Assembly (NCBI GenBank): GCA_005786805.1 | Contig: SYCV01000259.1 | Location: forward strand, 1 to 50,776 | Length of the DNA stretch: 50,776 nucleotides | Direction of reading: 5' to 3' | Origin: Planctomycetia bacterium | GTDB taxonomy: Bacteria > Planctomycetota > Planctomycetia > Gemmatales > Gemmataceae | In this document: positions 23,068 through 32,660 of the stretch, one piece after another | How positions within the stretch are numbered: the first letter of the stretch is position 1 | How the letters are laid out: every line of letters starts with the position of its first letter | The notes under the pieces: model-generated | What the model saw: the letters and a program-made list of their open reading frames with translations, nothing else | Database searches by the model: none | Told to the model about the DNA's origin: nothing | Translations under genes and position numbers: made by a program

Positions 23068-24639
23068 ATGAGCCAAGAAATTCCCTCAACTGTAAAGCAC
23101 AGGCGCTTATACCTTCCCATGATTGCCATTGGGATTTTGGGAGTTGCATTTATTTCAACCCGAATGCTTCCTGAAGAATACCCACCTTTTGTTAAAAGCG
23201 CTGTGAATATGTCGGGCTTTTTACTTTCTTTGATCCTCGCAACCACTTGGTGGGTTTTCTTTTCAAGGTTCTCCTGGCTTTTAAAATTTGAAGTCGTTGC
23301 GATTATCATCTCTTCATATTATGGGTTAGTCAAGGAAGTGGAATTCAATGGCGATGTTGAACCCCATATCATTTGGCGCTGGGAAAAACCCAGGGAAGAT
23401 AAAATTGCGGAACATCGAACTAATGCACCCAAGCTTCAATTAGATGATATTTCCCTGATCCAAGGCCCTGAGGATTTTCCAAACTACCGCAATCGCAATC
23501 TCGACGGGGTGGTTAACGGCCCTGAACTCAATGTTGACTGGAAAACCAACCCTCCCCAGCCATATTGGAAACCACAACCTTGTGGTGCAGGATACTCCGG
23601 TTTTTCCATCGTTGGAAATATTGCAATCACCCTTGAGCAACGCGCGGACAGGGAAGTGGTTGTCGCCTATGATTTTACAACGGGGACAGAGCGCTGGATC
23701 TATTCCTGGGTCGCAAGGCATTACGATGCCATGGGGGGTGAAGGACCGATGACCACCCCCACAATTGACGGGGACCTGGTCTATGTTCTTGGGGGCACGG
23801 GCCATTTTGCCTGCCTTGATGCGAAAACAGGCAAACCTTCATGGGAAATTGACCTACTAAAAGACAACAAGAATCTTCAATGGGGCATGAGTGGCTCCCC
23901 ATTGATCCATAAGGATCTGGTCATTGTCAATCCGGGAGAGCAGGATGCAAAGAACCTTGGTCGGGCGATTCGCGCCTTTGATAAAAAAACCGGTGAACTG
24001 CGCTGGCAGACAGGGAACAACCGAGCGGGCTACACCTCTCCCCAGGTCACAACAATCCTTGGCACCGAGATGCTTTTGATTTTTGATGGCGCTGAAATCG
24101 CCGCATACAACCCCCTGACAGGCGCAAAATATTGGGCCCGCACCTGGACCACAAACCAGGGTATCAATGTCGCCCAGCCAATTCCCATTGGTAATGACAG
24201 ACTTTTCATCACCTCCAGCTATGGAGTTGGATGCGGTTTGCTTAAACTCTCCAAGGATGGTGACAAGTTCAATCAGGAGGAACTTTGGCACAATTTCAAC
24301 CTGCGCTGCAGGTTCACCAGTCCTGTCCTTTATGAGGGATTCATTTACGGGTTGGATGAGGGCATGCTTGTTTGTTTAGACCCCAATGATGGAAAAAGAA
24401 AATGGAAAGCTGGCCGTTATGGGCAGGGGCAATTGCTAAGGCAGGGAAACAAGCTGATCATCCAGGCGGAAAGCGGTGACTTGGTCATGGTTGAAGCCAA
24501 CCCGGCGGAGTTCAAGGAGATAAGCAGGTTCAAGGCTTTGTCAGGTGACAAGACCTGGAATTATCCTAGCCTTGCGCGCGGTTTTGCCTGGGTGCGAAAT
24601 CATAACGAAATGGCTTGTTACGATCTCAGGAAAAAATAA
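23068..24639 (+). CDS. Membrane-anchored PQQ-type beta-propeller protein
   Basis: This 523-residue protein has two N-terminal membrane segments (about 14-32 and 48-70). A repeat domain from about residue 135 onward contains blade motifs such as LVYVLGGTGHFACLDAKTGKPSWEIDL, AIRAFDKKTGELRWQTGN and GMLVCLDPNDGKRKWKAG. These are the alcohol-dehydrogenase-type PQQ repeats, also found in BamB. Many such propellers bind partner proteins and no cofactor; quinone-ligand residues are not evident here. AAAGG eleven bases before the ATG at 23068 sets the start. As last gene of the Tol-like operon it could be a scaffold, taking the place of the TolB propeller (inference). Confidence 0.85.
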   Translation: MSQEIPSTVKHRRLYLPMIAIGILGVAFISTRMLPEEYPPFVKSAVNMSGFLLSLILATTWWVFFSRFSWLLKFEVVAIIISSYYGLVKEVEFNGDVEPHIIWRWEKPREDKIAEHRTNAPKLQLDDISLIQGPEDFPNYRNRNLDGVVNGPELNVDWKTNPPQPYWKPQPCGAGYSGFSIVGNIAITLEQRADREVVVAYDFTTGTERWIYSWVARHYDAMGGEGPMTTPTIDGDLVYVLGGTGHFACLDAKTGKPSWEIDLLKDNKNLQWGMSGSPLIHKDLVIVNPGEQDAKNLGRAIRAFDKKTGELRWQTGNNRAGYTSPQVTTILGTEMLLIFDGAEIAAYNPLTGAKYWARTWTTNQGINVAQPIPIGNDRLFITSSYGVGCGLLKLSKDGDKFNQEELWHNFNLRCRFTSPVLYEGFIYGLDEGMLVCLDPNDGKRKWKAGRYGQGQLLRQGNKLIIQAESGDLVMVEANPAEFKEISRFKALSGDKTWNYPSLARGFAWVRNHNEMACYDLRKK

Positions 24640-24640
24640 A

Positions 24641-26497
24641 TCATCCCACCCAAAGGATGAAATCAAACAACTGGCCCGCTTTTTTTCCCTTGCGTGTGAC
24701 ATCAAGTGCAGCAAGATGTAATCCCTTGGTTGTTTCCCCAGTGCATGAGATCTTAATGGGCAATGAGGTGGCCGAATCTCCAGCCACCATGGTGCTGATG
24801 ACTGCGGGTTCCGCCTTGAAACCGTCGGGAAGAACAATTTCCACTTTCATTGATATTGGCTCAGGTTCAAAGTTGCGCATCAATAGCCTGGCTTCTGTGG
24901 CGTTATTTTTCCCCAGCACCACCCTGTAAGGTTCCATGCGAACCCAGTAGGGGTCATACATCCAACGATAATCCTTTTCGAAGCTCAATTTCTCAAAGTA
25001 CTCTTTAAGCTTCAACGCATCCGCTAGATAACGATCGATCAATTTGGCGGGTTCTGCCATCGCCCAAGAGTGCCCGCCCAACAAAAGATCTGGTTGCAAT
25101 TTCTTAAGATACTTTGCCGCGTAAATGTATCCTTCTTCAAGTATGCAACTGTTTCGTGCAACCACCGCTTCATGCCCATTTTGATTCGGGTCGGAAGAAC
25201 TGCCAAAAATGTTATCCCCAGTGAATGCGACTTTTTTGCCATCGATATTGCCATGCAGGCAAAGGGCGAACTCAGTCTGGCCGGGCATCCAATCCACCGT
25301 GAGCTTGAATCCTTCCCAAGTGAAGGTGTCTCCCTCTTGGAACACCCTGTCAAATGTCATGGAATCAATCCCCTTGCCATAAGTGTTAACCTGCGCGCAA
25401 TAATCGAAATGCAATGGCCGGGAAACGGGAGCAACCACACGGTTCATGGTCCAAATCTTGGCACCATGCGCATCCCTAAGATGCGGTGCTTCCAGGCAAT
25501 GATCGCCATGCATGTGTGTCACCAGCACAACATCAATCTGCTTGAGCCCAAGCCTTTCCTTCATCAGCGTGATGGATTTATCAAGGAAATCTTTTTTGAA
25601 CAGTCCGCAATCAACAACCAGTGCATGTCCGTTATCCGCGAGTATCATGTGGAAATTAGGCCAGAACTCCGGGCCTCGAAACTTAAACAAATGTTTGCTC
25701 ACCTGCCAGACATGAGGCACAGCCGTGGGTTTGGAAACTCGATCCTGGTCGGCACCCGCAAAAGTGAAAACCTCCCACCCGCGCAGATAAAGCTTGTTGA
25801 ACTCCCTAAGGGTGTTTCGCAAAGCCTGCAGTTGGGGGAGCGGGTCTTCAATGACCGGACCATGGGAAGGGAGCATTTTTTTCAATGGGTAGCCCTCTAG
25901 CTGACCCAGCGAATTATAAAGCGCGTAAATCCCCTTGCTGAAACCATAGTCCCATTCTGTATCGAACCAAGTGTGAAGCTTCGATCCCTGCAGCATCACA
26001 TCCCCGGTGAAAGCAATCCACTCACCATTTTTTTTGGTGATGTAGGAAAGTGAACCTGGACTGTTACCCGCTGTTTCAATGCACCAAAGTTCAATTCCCT
26101 GCCAGGTGAAATCGTCCATCTTAGCAAATGTCTTGTCGACCTTGATGGGAGTGATTCCCGGCCTTACATAGCTTGCGCCATGCACGGTGAAGGCATCTGA
26201 AAGAGCGGGAGCCATCTTTCTAAAACTCAGGGGATTTTCAAAAAGAGCTTTTTCAACTTCGGGCACCGCGACCTTTGCTCCGGTGCCTTTCAATCTCGGG
26301 TAGCCCTGGGTTTGCTCCCGGTGATGATGGGTGAACAAGACCCATTCAATTTTTGTGATTCCGATTTCCTTGATGTGATCAAGCACATCGCCAGACCCCA
26401 AGTCTATCAGCAACCCCAACTCGCCCGATTTGATCACATAGACATTGCAGATATCGGGGAAGAGATAAACATCCCTGGCTACTTGTGTGAATTTCAT
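24641..26497 (-). CDS. Tandem metallo-beta-lactamase-fold hydrolase
   Basis: The 618-residue cytoplasmic protein contains two metallo-beta-lactamase-fold domains. The second (about 275-500) has the intact metal motif VTHMHGDHC and later GLGG-like histidine positions (LLGGHSWA), so it should bind zinc or iron. The first (about 5-225) has FTHHHREQTQG: the two leading histidines remain, but the Asp-His pair is Glu-Gln. Its TGDVMLQGSKL and LPSHGPVIEDP loops are kept. The first half may thus be weakened or structural. The last 100 residues are a beta-rich tail. The start at 26497 is preferred for GAGG seven bases upstream. Its stop is two bases from the convergent propeller stop. Substrate unknown. 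Confidence 0.85.
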   Translation of the reverse strand: MKFTQVARDVYLFPDICNVYVIKSGELGLLIDLGSGDVLDHIKEIGITKIEWVLFTHHHREQTQGYPRLKGTGAKVAVPEVEKALFENPLSFRKMAPALSDAFTVHGASYVRPGITPIKVDKTFAKMDDFTWQGIELWCIETAGNSPGSLSYITKKNGEWIAFTGDVMLQGSKLHTWFDTEWDYGFSKGIYALYNSLGQLEGYPLKKMLPSHGPVIEDPLPQLQALRNTLREFNKLYLRGWEVFTFAGADQDRVSKPTAVPHVWQVSKHLFKFRGPEFWPNFHMILADNGHALVVDCGLFKKDFLDKSITLMKERLGLKQIDVVLVTHMHGDHCLEAPHLRDAHGAKIWTMNRVVAPVSRPLHFDYCAQVNTYGKGIDSMTFDRVFQEGDTFTWEGFKLTVDWMPGQTEFALCLHGNIDGKKVAFTGDNIFGSSSDPNQNGHEAVVARNSCILEEGYIYAAKYLKKLQPDLLLGGHSWAMAEPAKLIDRYLADALKLKEYFEKLSFEKDYRWMYDPYWVRMEPYRVVLGKNNATEARLLMRNFEPEPISMKVEIVLPDGFKAEPAVISTMVAGDSATSLPIKISCTGETTKGLHLAALDVTRKGKKAGQLFDFILWVG

Positions 26498-26582
26498 CAC
26501 TGCACCTCAATTTTGAAAAGCATGGATTCTTGGGGGTTTCACTGAATCAAAGTTTGAAGATTCCCATCATTGTTTGCGCGCT

Positions 26583-27491
26583 TTATTCAAAGAATTTCCT
26601 CATGTTCGCCTGGCAGATTTGCGCGCTTTTCAACGGGTCATAACCAGGCTTTTCAGAAACCATGGAACTGACTTCACAATTGACATCCCCCTGATAATCA
26701 CCTTCCTTAAGCACTTTAACCAGGGCGCCATAATCAATCGAATTTGTTGATCCAGCAAGATCAAACACAATTTTTCCGTCCCTTTTTGCCGCATCTTTGA
26801 TCGCTACATGCGCTACATGGGGCAGCGAATCTTTCAGCAGCTTCACCAGGTCAAGTTCACGAAACATCAGATGGCTTGGGTCATAGACCATTTTCAACCA
26901 GGGTGAATTTTTCAACTGCCCCATGAGCCAAATCGCCTGACTTGGCAAACTCATGGCTCCGGATCGATGGGGCTTTATCGCAAGAACAACCCTGGACTTC
27001 GCTGCCATTTCGGTCCATTTGCCCAAGGTATCAACATAAAGACTCTGCACTTTTTCCCAAGCACCACTGCCCAGCACCGTTTGCACCAAAGGTGGATTTT
27101 TTCCCCCCAGTTCATTCGAAAGAACAAAAGCCTGCTCCAATCTTTCTTGCAAGCTCCTGCCCACATCTGGCATGGGTGAAGGAGCAAGATTTTCCATCAA
27201 TGCTGTTAGCTTAAGCTTTGAATCAACTATCAAGGCACTTATATCTTTTCGATCTTGAGCGCCCAGTTTTTTGGGATCGGTTGGCCATCCGGGCAGCAGG
27301 CACAACTCCATGGAATCAAAGCCCGCCTTGCCCACATGAGGTATGGCATCTTTATAAGGAATCGCTTTCATTCCATAGTTGCTAAACCCCAGGGTGATTC
27401 TTTTTACCCGGGTTTGATATGCGATGGCCTTTCCAATCACCATGCTGGTCGCCAAGCCCGCAAGGAATCCTCTTCGGTGTATGCCTCTCAT
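26583..27491 (-). CDS. Tat-exported sugar phosphate isomerase/epimerase-like TIM barrel
   Basis: The N-terminus RGIHRRGFLAGLATSMVIGKAIA is a twin-arginine signal. The rest is a xylose-isomerase-like TIM barrel (AP endonuclease family 2). Typical positions are GFDSMELCLLP, VLAIKPHRSG, MVYDPSHLM and HVAHVAIKDA, with Glu, His and Asp residues in metal-ligand positions, and CEVSSMV near the end. Planctomycetes have many such exported barrels, some linked to sugar oxidation and isomerisation; the substrate here is unknown. Two adjacent ATG codons compete. The one at 27491 has AAGGGG six bases away, whereas that at 27494 overlaps the upstream stop as ATGA. Confidence 0.88.
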   Translation of the reverse strand: MRGIHRRGFLAGLATSMVIGKAIAYQTRVKRITLGFSNYGMKAIPYKDAIPHVGKAGFDSMELCLLPGWPTDPKKLGAQDRKDISALIVDSKLKLTALMENLAPSPMPDVGRSLQERLEQAFVLSNELGGKNPPLVQTVLGSGAWEKVQSLYVDTLGKWTEMAAKSRVVLAIKPHRSGAMSLPSQAIWLMGQLKNSPWLKMVYDPSHLMFRELDLVKLLKDSLPHVAHVAIKDAAKRDGKIVFDLAGSTNSIDYGALVKVLKEGDYQGDVNCEVSSMVSEKPGYDPLKSAQICQANMRKFFE

Positions 27492-28063
27492 CATGAACCC
27501 CTTGCTTTTTTGAGCATTTCAACAAATGGCTTCATGAAATATGGATTATCATGCCAGGTTCTTCCAGATACCAAGTTGCCATCAATCACACAGCGATCAT
27601 TCACATAAACACCCCCGAACGAGGTTATATCCAGCTCACACTTTGCAACCGTGGTGCATTTCCTGTTTTTCAAGCATCCAGCAGCGGCAGCGATCTCCAC
27701 GCCATGGCACACAATCGCAACCGGCTTGTTCTTTTCGAAAAAATGCCTGGTGATTCGGATCAAGTCCTTGTCATAGCGAAGGTATTCGGGTGCCCTGCCC
27801 CCGGATAAAAACAACCCGGCATATTCCTCAACTTTGACATCTCGAAAAGCAACTGTCGCCTTGACATGATATGCTGGTTGCTCCCTTGTGATATCCCAAG
27901 GAATTGTGGCATCAGGTGGGATCTCATGCATGACCCCGTGATAAATGCGAGCCTCCGGGCCACTCACAACCGCTTCAAAATCATCCTCCGCAAGACGAAA
28001 AATAGGATAGTAGGTGTCAAGGACCTCTGTCGCATCACCAATTGGTATCAAAACTTTTGCCAT
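27491..28063 (-). CDS. DJ-1/PfpI-family protein
   Basis: This 190-residue flavodoxin-like protein has the nucleophile elbow AIVCHGVEIAAAAG with Cys119-His120. It also has the glycine-rich turn LFLSGGRAPEYLRYD and the DVKVEEYAGL stretch of the PfpI/DJ-1 group. Members act as peptidases, glyoxalases, hydratases or chaperones; the class I-like Cys-His pair supports catalysis but does not settle which. It is the first gene of a minus-strand run with the TIM-barrel and metallo-beta-lactamase-fold genes, and its stop overlaps the next start. Confidence 0.9.
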   Translation of the reverse strand: MAKVLIPIGDATEVLDTYYPIFRLAEDDFEAVVSGPEARIYHGVMHEIPPDATIPWDITREQPAYHVKATVAFRDVKVEEYAGLFLSGGRAPEYLRYDKDLIRITRHFFEKNKPVAIVCHGVEIAAAAGCLKNRKCTTVAKCELDITSFGGVYVNDRCVIDGNLVSGRTWHDNPYFMKPFVEMLKKARGS

Positions 28064-28168
28064 TATGGATTTTCCTCAAGTGTTGGTTACTATTTCCTTA
28101 CCAACCTAAGTTTACTAAAGCTTACGATGGTCTAATAGAAAAAAGGTCACTCCTTAAGACTAAATAAG

Positions 28169-29287
28169 ATGAGGGGCTTAATGATCACTACTTTTGCTTG
28201 TTTGCTGACAATGATGATCTCGGGTCAGGATTTCACCAAGAATGTGAGTCCATTTGAAAAAAGTGGTCCAGCCGATGATATCAACGCTGTTTTCAAGTCC
28301 TCGAAGGGGTGGATTGGCGCAGATGGAAATTACTCGGTCAAAATATCCCCTGATAAAACCATCTGGTTTTTCAGTGACACCTGGCTGGGTGAAATTGAAA
28401 ACAATAAGCGCAAAAACCCGGTTCTGATCAACAACTCGGTCGGTGTTCAAACCCATGCAGATGGAAAATCCACTCTGAAATACCACTGGGGAAAAACCAC
28501 AGAGGGGAAACCCGCCGCCCTGTTGGCCCCAAGGGATGGCAATGGTTGGTTCTGGCCTTTTGCAGGCACCATGCAGCGGGAAAAACTGGCGCTGTTTTTA
28601 TTTCAAATGGATAAAGCCGATGGTCCCTCGGGATTCGCCTTTAAAAACTCGGGGCTGGTTCTTGCTGAAATTCACAATCCTGATGATGCTCCGGGCTCCT
28701 GGCGCATCGACCAGGTCAAAGTGCCTCATGTTCGAATTGATGAAAAGAGAAAAGTCTTGTTTGGCTCCGCAATATGCTTTCACATGGAATTTACCTACAT
28801 CTATGGTTATGAGGAAAACAAGGGTGGTTTGTATAAGAGGATGCTTTTGGCTCGATGTCCGAATAATCAAATTGGCAGATTTTCAGATTGGGAGTTCTTT
28901 GATGGTTCAGGCTGGTCAAAGAATTTGAAAGATGCGAAGGCCTTGATGGAAGGAGTTGCATCTGAATATTCAGTGAATTATGTGCCGGCGCTGAAAAAGT
29001 TTTTATTGGTTTATCATGATGCATTTTTGTCACCTGACATCGTGGGAAGAACGAGTTTGAATCCATGGGGGCCATGGTCTGAAAAAATCAAATTGCACAC
29101 CTGTGAGGAAAACAGTTGGAGTAACGAGGTGTTTTGTTATTCGGGCAAGATGCAACCTCATCTTTCAAAAGAGAATGAGATTATCATCAGTTATGCAGCA
29201 AATGCAAAATCTCTCCAGGGTGTGATCAATGACGCAAGGCTCTATTGGCCAACTTTTATCAGGATCAAAATAAAGCAAGAACCCTAG
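28169..29287 (+). CDS. Exported DUF4185/DUF5005-like beta-propeller protein
   Basis: The 372-residue protein has a short signal peptide (cleavage near MISG-QDF). It then has GWIGADGNYSVKISPDKTIWFFSDTWLGEI, the recurring blade pattern of DUF4185/DUF5005 proteins, which resemble five-bladed glycoside hydrolases. Later parts fit the same fold: WFWPFAGTM, the SEYSVNYVPALKKFLLVYHD stretch and the final IISYAANAKS. A polysaccharide-binding or -cleaving role is plausible but not proven by visible catalytic residues. The start could be 28169 or the ATG at 28181, which has GAGGGG four bases ahead. It has its own terminator. Confidence 0.78.
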   Translation: MRGLMITTFACLLTMMISGQDFTKNVSPFEKSGPADDINAVFKSSKGWIGADGNYSVKISPDKTIWFFSDTWLGEIENNKRKNPVLINNSVGVQTHADGKSTLKYHWGKTTEGKPAALLAPRDGNGWFWPFAGTMQREKLALFLFQMDKADGPSGFAFKNSGLVLAEIHNPDDAPGSWRIDQVKVPHVRIDEKRKVLFGSAICFHMEFTYIYGYEENKGGLYKRMLLARCPNNQIGRFSDWEFFDGSGWSKNLKDAKALMEGVASEYSVNYVPALKKFLLVYHDAFLSPDIVGRTSLNPWGPWSEKIKLHTCEENSWSNEVFCYSGKMQPHLSKENEIIISYAANAKSLQGVINDARLYWPTFIRIKIKQEP

Positions 29288-29314
29288 ATGGATTTGGCTC
29301 ATCGGGTTCTTTTC
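29277..29314 (+). terminator. Terminator after the DUF4185/DUF5005-like gene
   Basis: AAGAACCC (29277-29284) pairs with GGGTTCTT (29304-29311), and an inner GATG/CATC extends the stem. TTCTTTTCC follows. The left arm overlaps the last codons of the gene. Together this is a good rho-independent terminator. Confidence 0.72.
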
Positions 29315-29407
29315 CTTGGCAATTACTCCCCTGATATCGCATGATCTATTTCGAAACCTGTATCCATGCATGGGGTTTAACCGGATATGTTTTTACCTGG
29401 AGACGGA

Positions 29408-31294
29408 ATGAATTGGATCAAATTATTGCTTCTTTCTTGCTTTTTAGTTTCGGGCACCGCCCATGCCGCTGAACAACCCAATATTCTTTGGTTGGTTTGC
29501 GAGGATTCCAGCATAGATTGGTTTGGATGCTATGGCAACAAACACGCAAAGACTCCCAATGTTGACGCGCTTGCCAGGCAGGGGTTCCGTTATAAAAATG
29601 CATACGCCTGCGTTCCGGTTTGCGCGCCTTCCCGCAGCACCTGGATCACAGGGATGTATTCGGCCTCTACCGGAACACTTCCAATGCGTAGCAGGTATGC
29701 CCTGCCCCACGATGTGATAAAGTACTACCCAGATTACCTGCGAAATGCCGGCTACTTTTGCGCCAACCACACAAAGACCGATTATAACATTGGAGGCAGA
29801 CCCGATGCCGCATGCTGGGATACCAACAAGCCAAACGGATGGGAACTGCGAAAGCCAGGCCAGCCTTTTTTCCAAATCATCAATTTCACCGAGTCTCACG
29901 AAAGCAAGGCGCATGGCGCGGTGACCAACACCCGCCATTCACCTGATCAAATCATCCTTAGAAAATACCATCCTGATGAAAAAGGCATTCGCATGACTTA
30001 TGCAAAATATCACGATTCGGTTGAAACCATGGATACTGAGGTCGGAAAAGCCCTTGCCGCTTTGGATAAGTCCGGCTTGGCAAATGACACCATCGTGATA
30101 TTCAATTCTGATCATGGTGGTGTGATGCCTCGGAGCAAACGATTTCTTTACAACAGTGGTTTGCATTGCCCTCTTATCGTTCGCATTCCCGAAAAATTCA
30201 AGCATCTCTGGCCGGGCAAGTCGCCTGGAGAATCGGTTGAACGGCTTGTCAGCTTCGTGGACATGCCCAAGACTTGGCTGAGGCTTGCGAATGCGGAGAT
30301 TCCCGCCGCGATGCAGGGTAGGATTTTCCTGGGCGCCGAAACCGATGAGGAACCCGAGTATGTATTCAGCTTTCGTGAACGCATGGACGAACGATTCGAT
30401 AACCAGCGGGCGGTCCGCAACAAACAATTCCTATACATCAAGAACTTCATGCCTTATGTACCTTTGGGTCAGCATGTAGATTACCTCTGGAAAATGGAGG
30501 GCACCAAAGCTTGGGAGGACGCATACAAAAACAAACGCACCAATGAAATCACTGGCAGGTTCTTTGAGACCAAGCCGGTTGAGGAACTATACGACATGAA
30601 AGCTGACCCGGATAATGTCATCAATCTTGCGGAAAAACCAGAGTACCGTGAAACCCTGCTGACCATGCGGAAAAAGCTTCGGGAATGGCAGTTATCAATT
30701 CGTGATACGGGACTGCTACCCGAATTCGAGCGCAATGAAAGGGCAACCCAAAACAAAACCACCATTTACCAGTTGGCGCAGGATCAAAAGCTTTACAACC
30801 TTCCCGCTTATCTTGACGCGGCGGATATGGCGCTCGAAAAAAACATTGCCAACAAACAAAAACTCTTGGCGTTGCTTGCCAGCACGGATTCCGGATTGCG
30901 TTACTGGGGCACCGTTGGACTGTTCATGCTTGGAAAAGCCGATGATGAAACACTAAGAACCTTGGAACCCCTTTTAAAGGATGGATGTGGCGAAGTGGTT
31001 GGAATGGCTGCATGGACAATGCTTCAATCGGGTCAGGTTGAAAAGGGAACCAAGGCACTATTTGATCAAATTAAAAATCGAGCACCATCGGCTTTATTCA
31101 CCTTGAATGTCCTCGACTGGTCTCATGCGGACATCAAGCCCTTTGCGCCAATGATCAACTCAATGGTGTTCAGCGGCAGACCGATGGCGGAATACGAACA
31201 GCGCATGATTGATCACCTTGGGGTGTCAAACAACATCGGATCACCCAAGAATTTTGAAAAACCCACCAAAAACAAGGGTAAAAAGAAAGAATAA
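29408..31294 (+). CDS. Exported sulfatase with C-terminal HEAT-like region
   Basis: Sulfatases hydrolyse sulfate esters with a formylglycine made from Cys or Ser. This 628-residue protein has a signal peptide (AHA-AEQP) and NILWLVCEDSSIDWFGCYG for the metal site. The CxPxR motif is CAPSR at 72-76, with Cys72 as the formylglycine precursor. NSDHGG marks the second metal cluster. Beyond about residue 470, a helical region with LLALLASTDSGLRYWGTVGLFMLG and MAAWTMLQSG resembles HEAT repeats, perhaps a protein-binding add-on. The start at 29408 has GGAG nearby; an ATG seven codons earlier is less likely. It is the first gene of a three-sulfatase operon. Confidence 0.92.
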   Translation: MNWIKLLLLSCFLVSGTAHAAEQPNILWLVCEDSSIDWFGCYGNKHAKTPNVDALARQGFRYKNAYACVPVCAPSRSTWITGMYSASTGTLPMRSRYALPHDVIKYYPDYLRNAGYFCANHTKTDYNIGGRPDAACWDTNKPNGWELRKPGQPFFQIINFTESHESKAHGAVTNTRHSPDQIILRKYHPDEKGIRMTYAKYHDSVETMDTEVGKALAALDKSGLANDTIVIFNSDHGGVMPRSKRFLYNSGLHCPLIVRIPEKFKHLWPGKSPGESVERLVSFVDMPKTWLRLANAEIPAAMQGRIFLGAETDEEPEYVFSFRERMDERFDNQRAVRNKQFLYIKNFMPYVPLGQHVDYLWKMEGTKAWEDAYKNKRTNEITGRFFETKPVEELYDMKADPDNVINLAEKPEYRETLLTMRKKLREWQLSIRDTGLLPEFERNERATQNKTTIYQLAQDQKLYNLPAYLDAADMALEKNIANKQKLLALLASTDSGLRYWGTVGLFMLGKADDETLRTLEPLLKDGCGEVVGMAAWTMLQSGQVEKGTKALFDQIKNRAPSALFTLNVLDWSHADIKPFAPMINSMVFSGRPMAEYEQRMIDHLGVSNNIGSPKNFEKPTKNKGKKKE

Positions 31295-31297
31295 CAT

Positions 31298-32659
31298 ATG
31301 TTTACTTTTAAGATACACATTGTTGTTTTATTTTCGTTGTTAATGATGCCCTTTGGCCAGGCCAAGAATCTCTGGGGGGCGGAAACCCGGCCCAATTTGA
31401 TATTGATCATGGCGGATGACCTCGGATACGAAACCATCGGGGCCAATGGGGGCACCAGTTACAAAACACCGAACCTCGACAAACTTTCTGCCACTGGCGC
31501 CCGCTTCACCCATTGTTATGTGCAGCCTTTGTGCACCCCCACGCGGGTCCAGTTGATGACAGGCCTTTACAACATCCGTAACTACATCAATTTTGGTAAC
31601 ATGGATCCCAAGGCGATCACCTTTGCCAACCACTTGAAAACCACCGGATACACCACCTGCATCACAGGCAAATGGCAGCTTGGTCATGATCTTGGACTGC
31701 CTAAAAAATTTGGTTTTGATGAATACTGCCTTTGGCAGCATACCAGGCGCCCTCCCCGCTACGCCAACCCGGGACTTGAGATCAACGGGGTTGAAAAAAA
31801 TTATTCCAACGGGGAATACGGCCCCGATATCGTTAATCAATACGCGATCGATTTCATCAAGCGCAGCAAAGCTTCTCCGTTCTTCCTTTATTATCCCATG
31901 ATGCTCACCCATTCTCCTTACCAGCCAACTCCGGATAGTAAAGATTGGGATCCCAAGGCCAAGGGAGAATCAGTGAACCAAAAGCCCAATCACTTCGGTG
32001 ACATGGTTGAATACATGGATAAACTGGTTGGAAAACTTGTCGCACAACTGGATTCACAAGGCATCCGTAATAACACACTCATAATTTTCGTAGGTGACAA
32101 CGGCACGGGGAAGGGAACAAAGTCGATGATGGGAGACAAGGTGGTGATCGGGGGCAAGGGCACGACCACGGCTGCCGGGATGCATGTCCCCTTGATTGTC
32201 AACCTTCCCGGGAAGGTTATTGCAGGAAAAGTTCATTCCAACCTGGTGGACAGCACGGATTTTGTTCCAACCCTCTTGGATGCCGCAGGTATTTCCAGTT
32301 CAGAAAAGAAGCTGGATGGCCAAAGTTTTCTGCCCCATGCTTTGGGGAAAGAAGCGAAGTCGCGTGATTGGGTTTATTCCTGGTATTCGCCCAGGCAGGG
32401 TAATGACACAAAGGTTCAGGAGTTCGCATTTAATCATGAATCCAAACTTTATCGAACCGGTGAGTTCTATGATCTGAAAGCCGATCCTGAACAAAAAAAA
32501 CCTAAAATCGTAAAATCACTTGAGGGTAAAGCCGCCTTGGATGCGAAACTTCTTCAAGGCGCGCTTGAGCAATACGCAAACGCGAGGCCCAAGGAACTCG
32601 ACTTGATTAATGGGATAGACAACGCAAAAAAGAAGAACAAGAAAAACAAGGAAAATTAA
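31298..32659 (+). CDS. Exported arylsulfatase-family sulfatase
   Basis: The 453-residue sulfatase has a signal peptide and [19 protein letters not shown] at the metal site. Its formylglycine motif is [12 protein letters not shown] with Cys79. TGKWQLG provides the Lys region and [10 protein letters not shown] the second metal-binding region. CxPTR fits the minimal CxPxR rule of the modifying enzyme. The C-terminus is very lysine-rich ([10 protein letters not shown]), like the two neighbouring sulfatases. It starts three bases after the previous stop, so the three are surely co-transcribed. Substrate is unknown. Confidence 0.93.
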   Translation: MFTFKIHIVVLFSLLMMPFGQAKNLWGAETRPNLILIMADDLGYETIGANGGTSYKTPNLDKLSATGARFTHCYVQPLCTPTRVQLMTGLYNIRNYINFGNMDPKAITFANHLKTTGYTTCITGKWQLGHDLGLPKKFGFDEYCLWQHTRRPPRYANPGLEINGVEKNYSNGEYGPDIVNQYAIDFIKRSKASPFFLYYPMMLTHSPYQPTPDSKDWDPKAKGESVNQKPNHFGDMVEYMDKLVGKLVAQLDSQGIRNNTLIIFVGDNGTGKGTKSMMGDKVVIGGKGTTTAAGMHVPLIVNLPGKVIAGKVHSNLVDSTDFVPTLLDAAGISSSEKKLDGQSFLPHALGKEAKSRDWVYSWYSPRQGNDTKVQEFAFNHESKLYRTGEFYDLKADPEQKKPKIVKSLEGKAALDAKLLQGALEQYANARPKELDLINGIDNAKKKNKKNKEN

Positions 32660-32660
32660 A

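Noticed and set aside
25070-25900. 276-codon open frame opposite the tandem metallo-beta-lactamase gene
   Set aside because: Composition is typical of an antisense shadow, and the minus-strand gene has clear family motifs.
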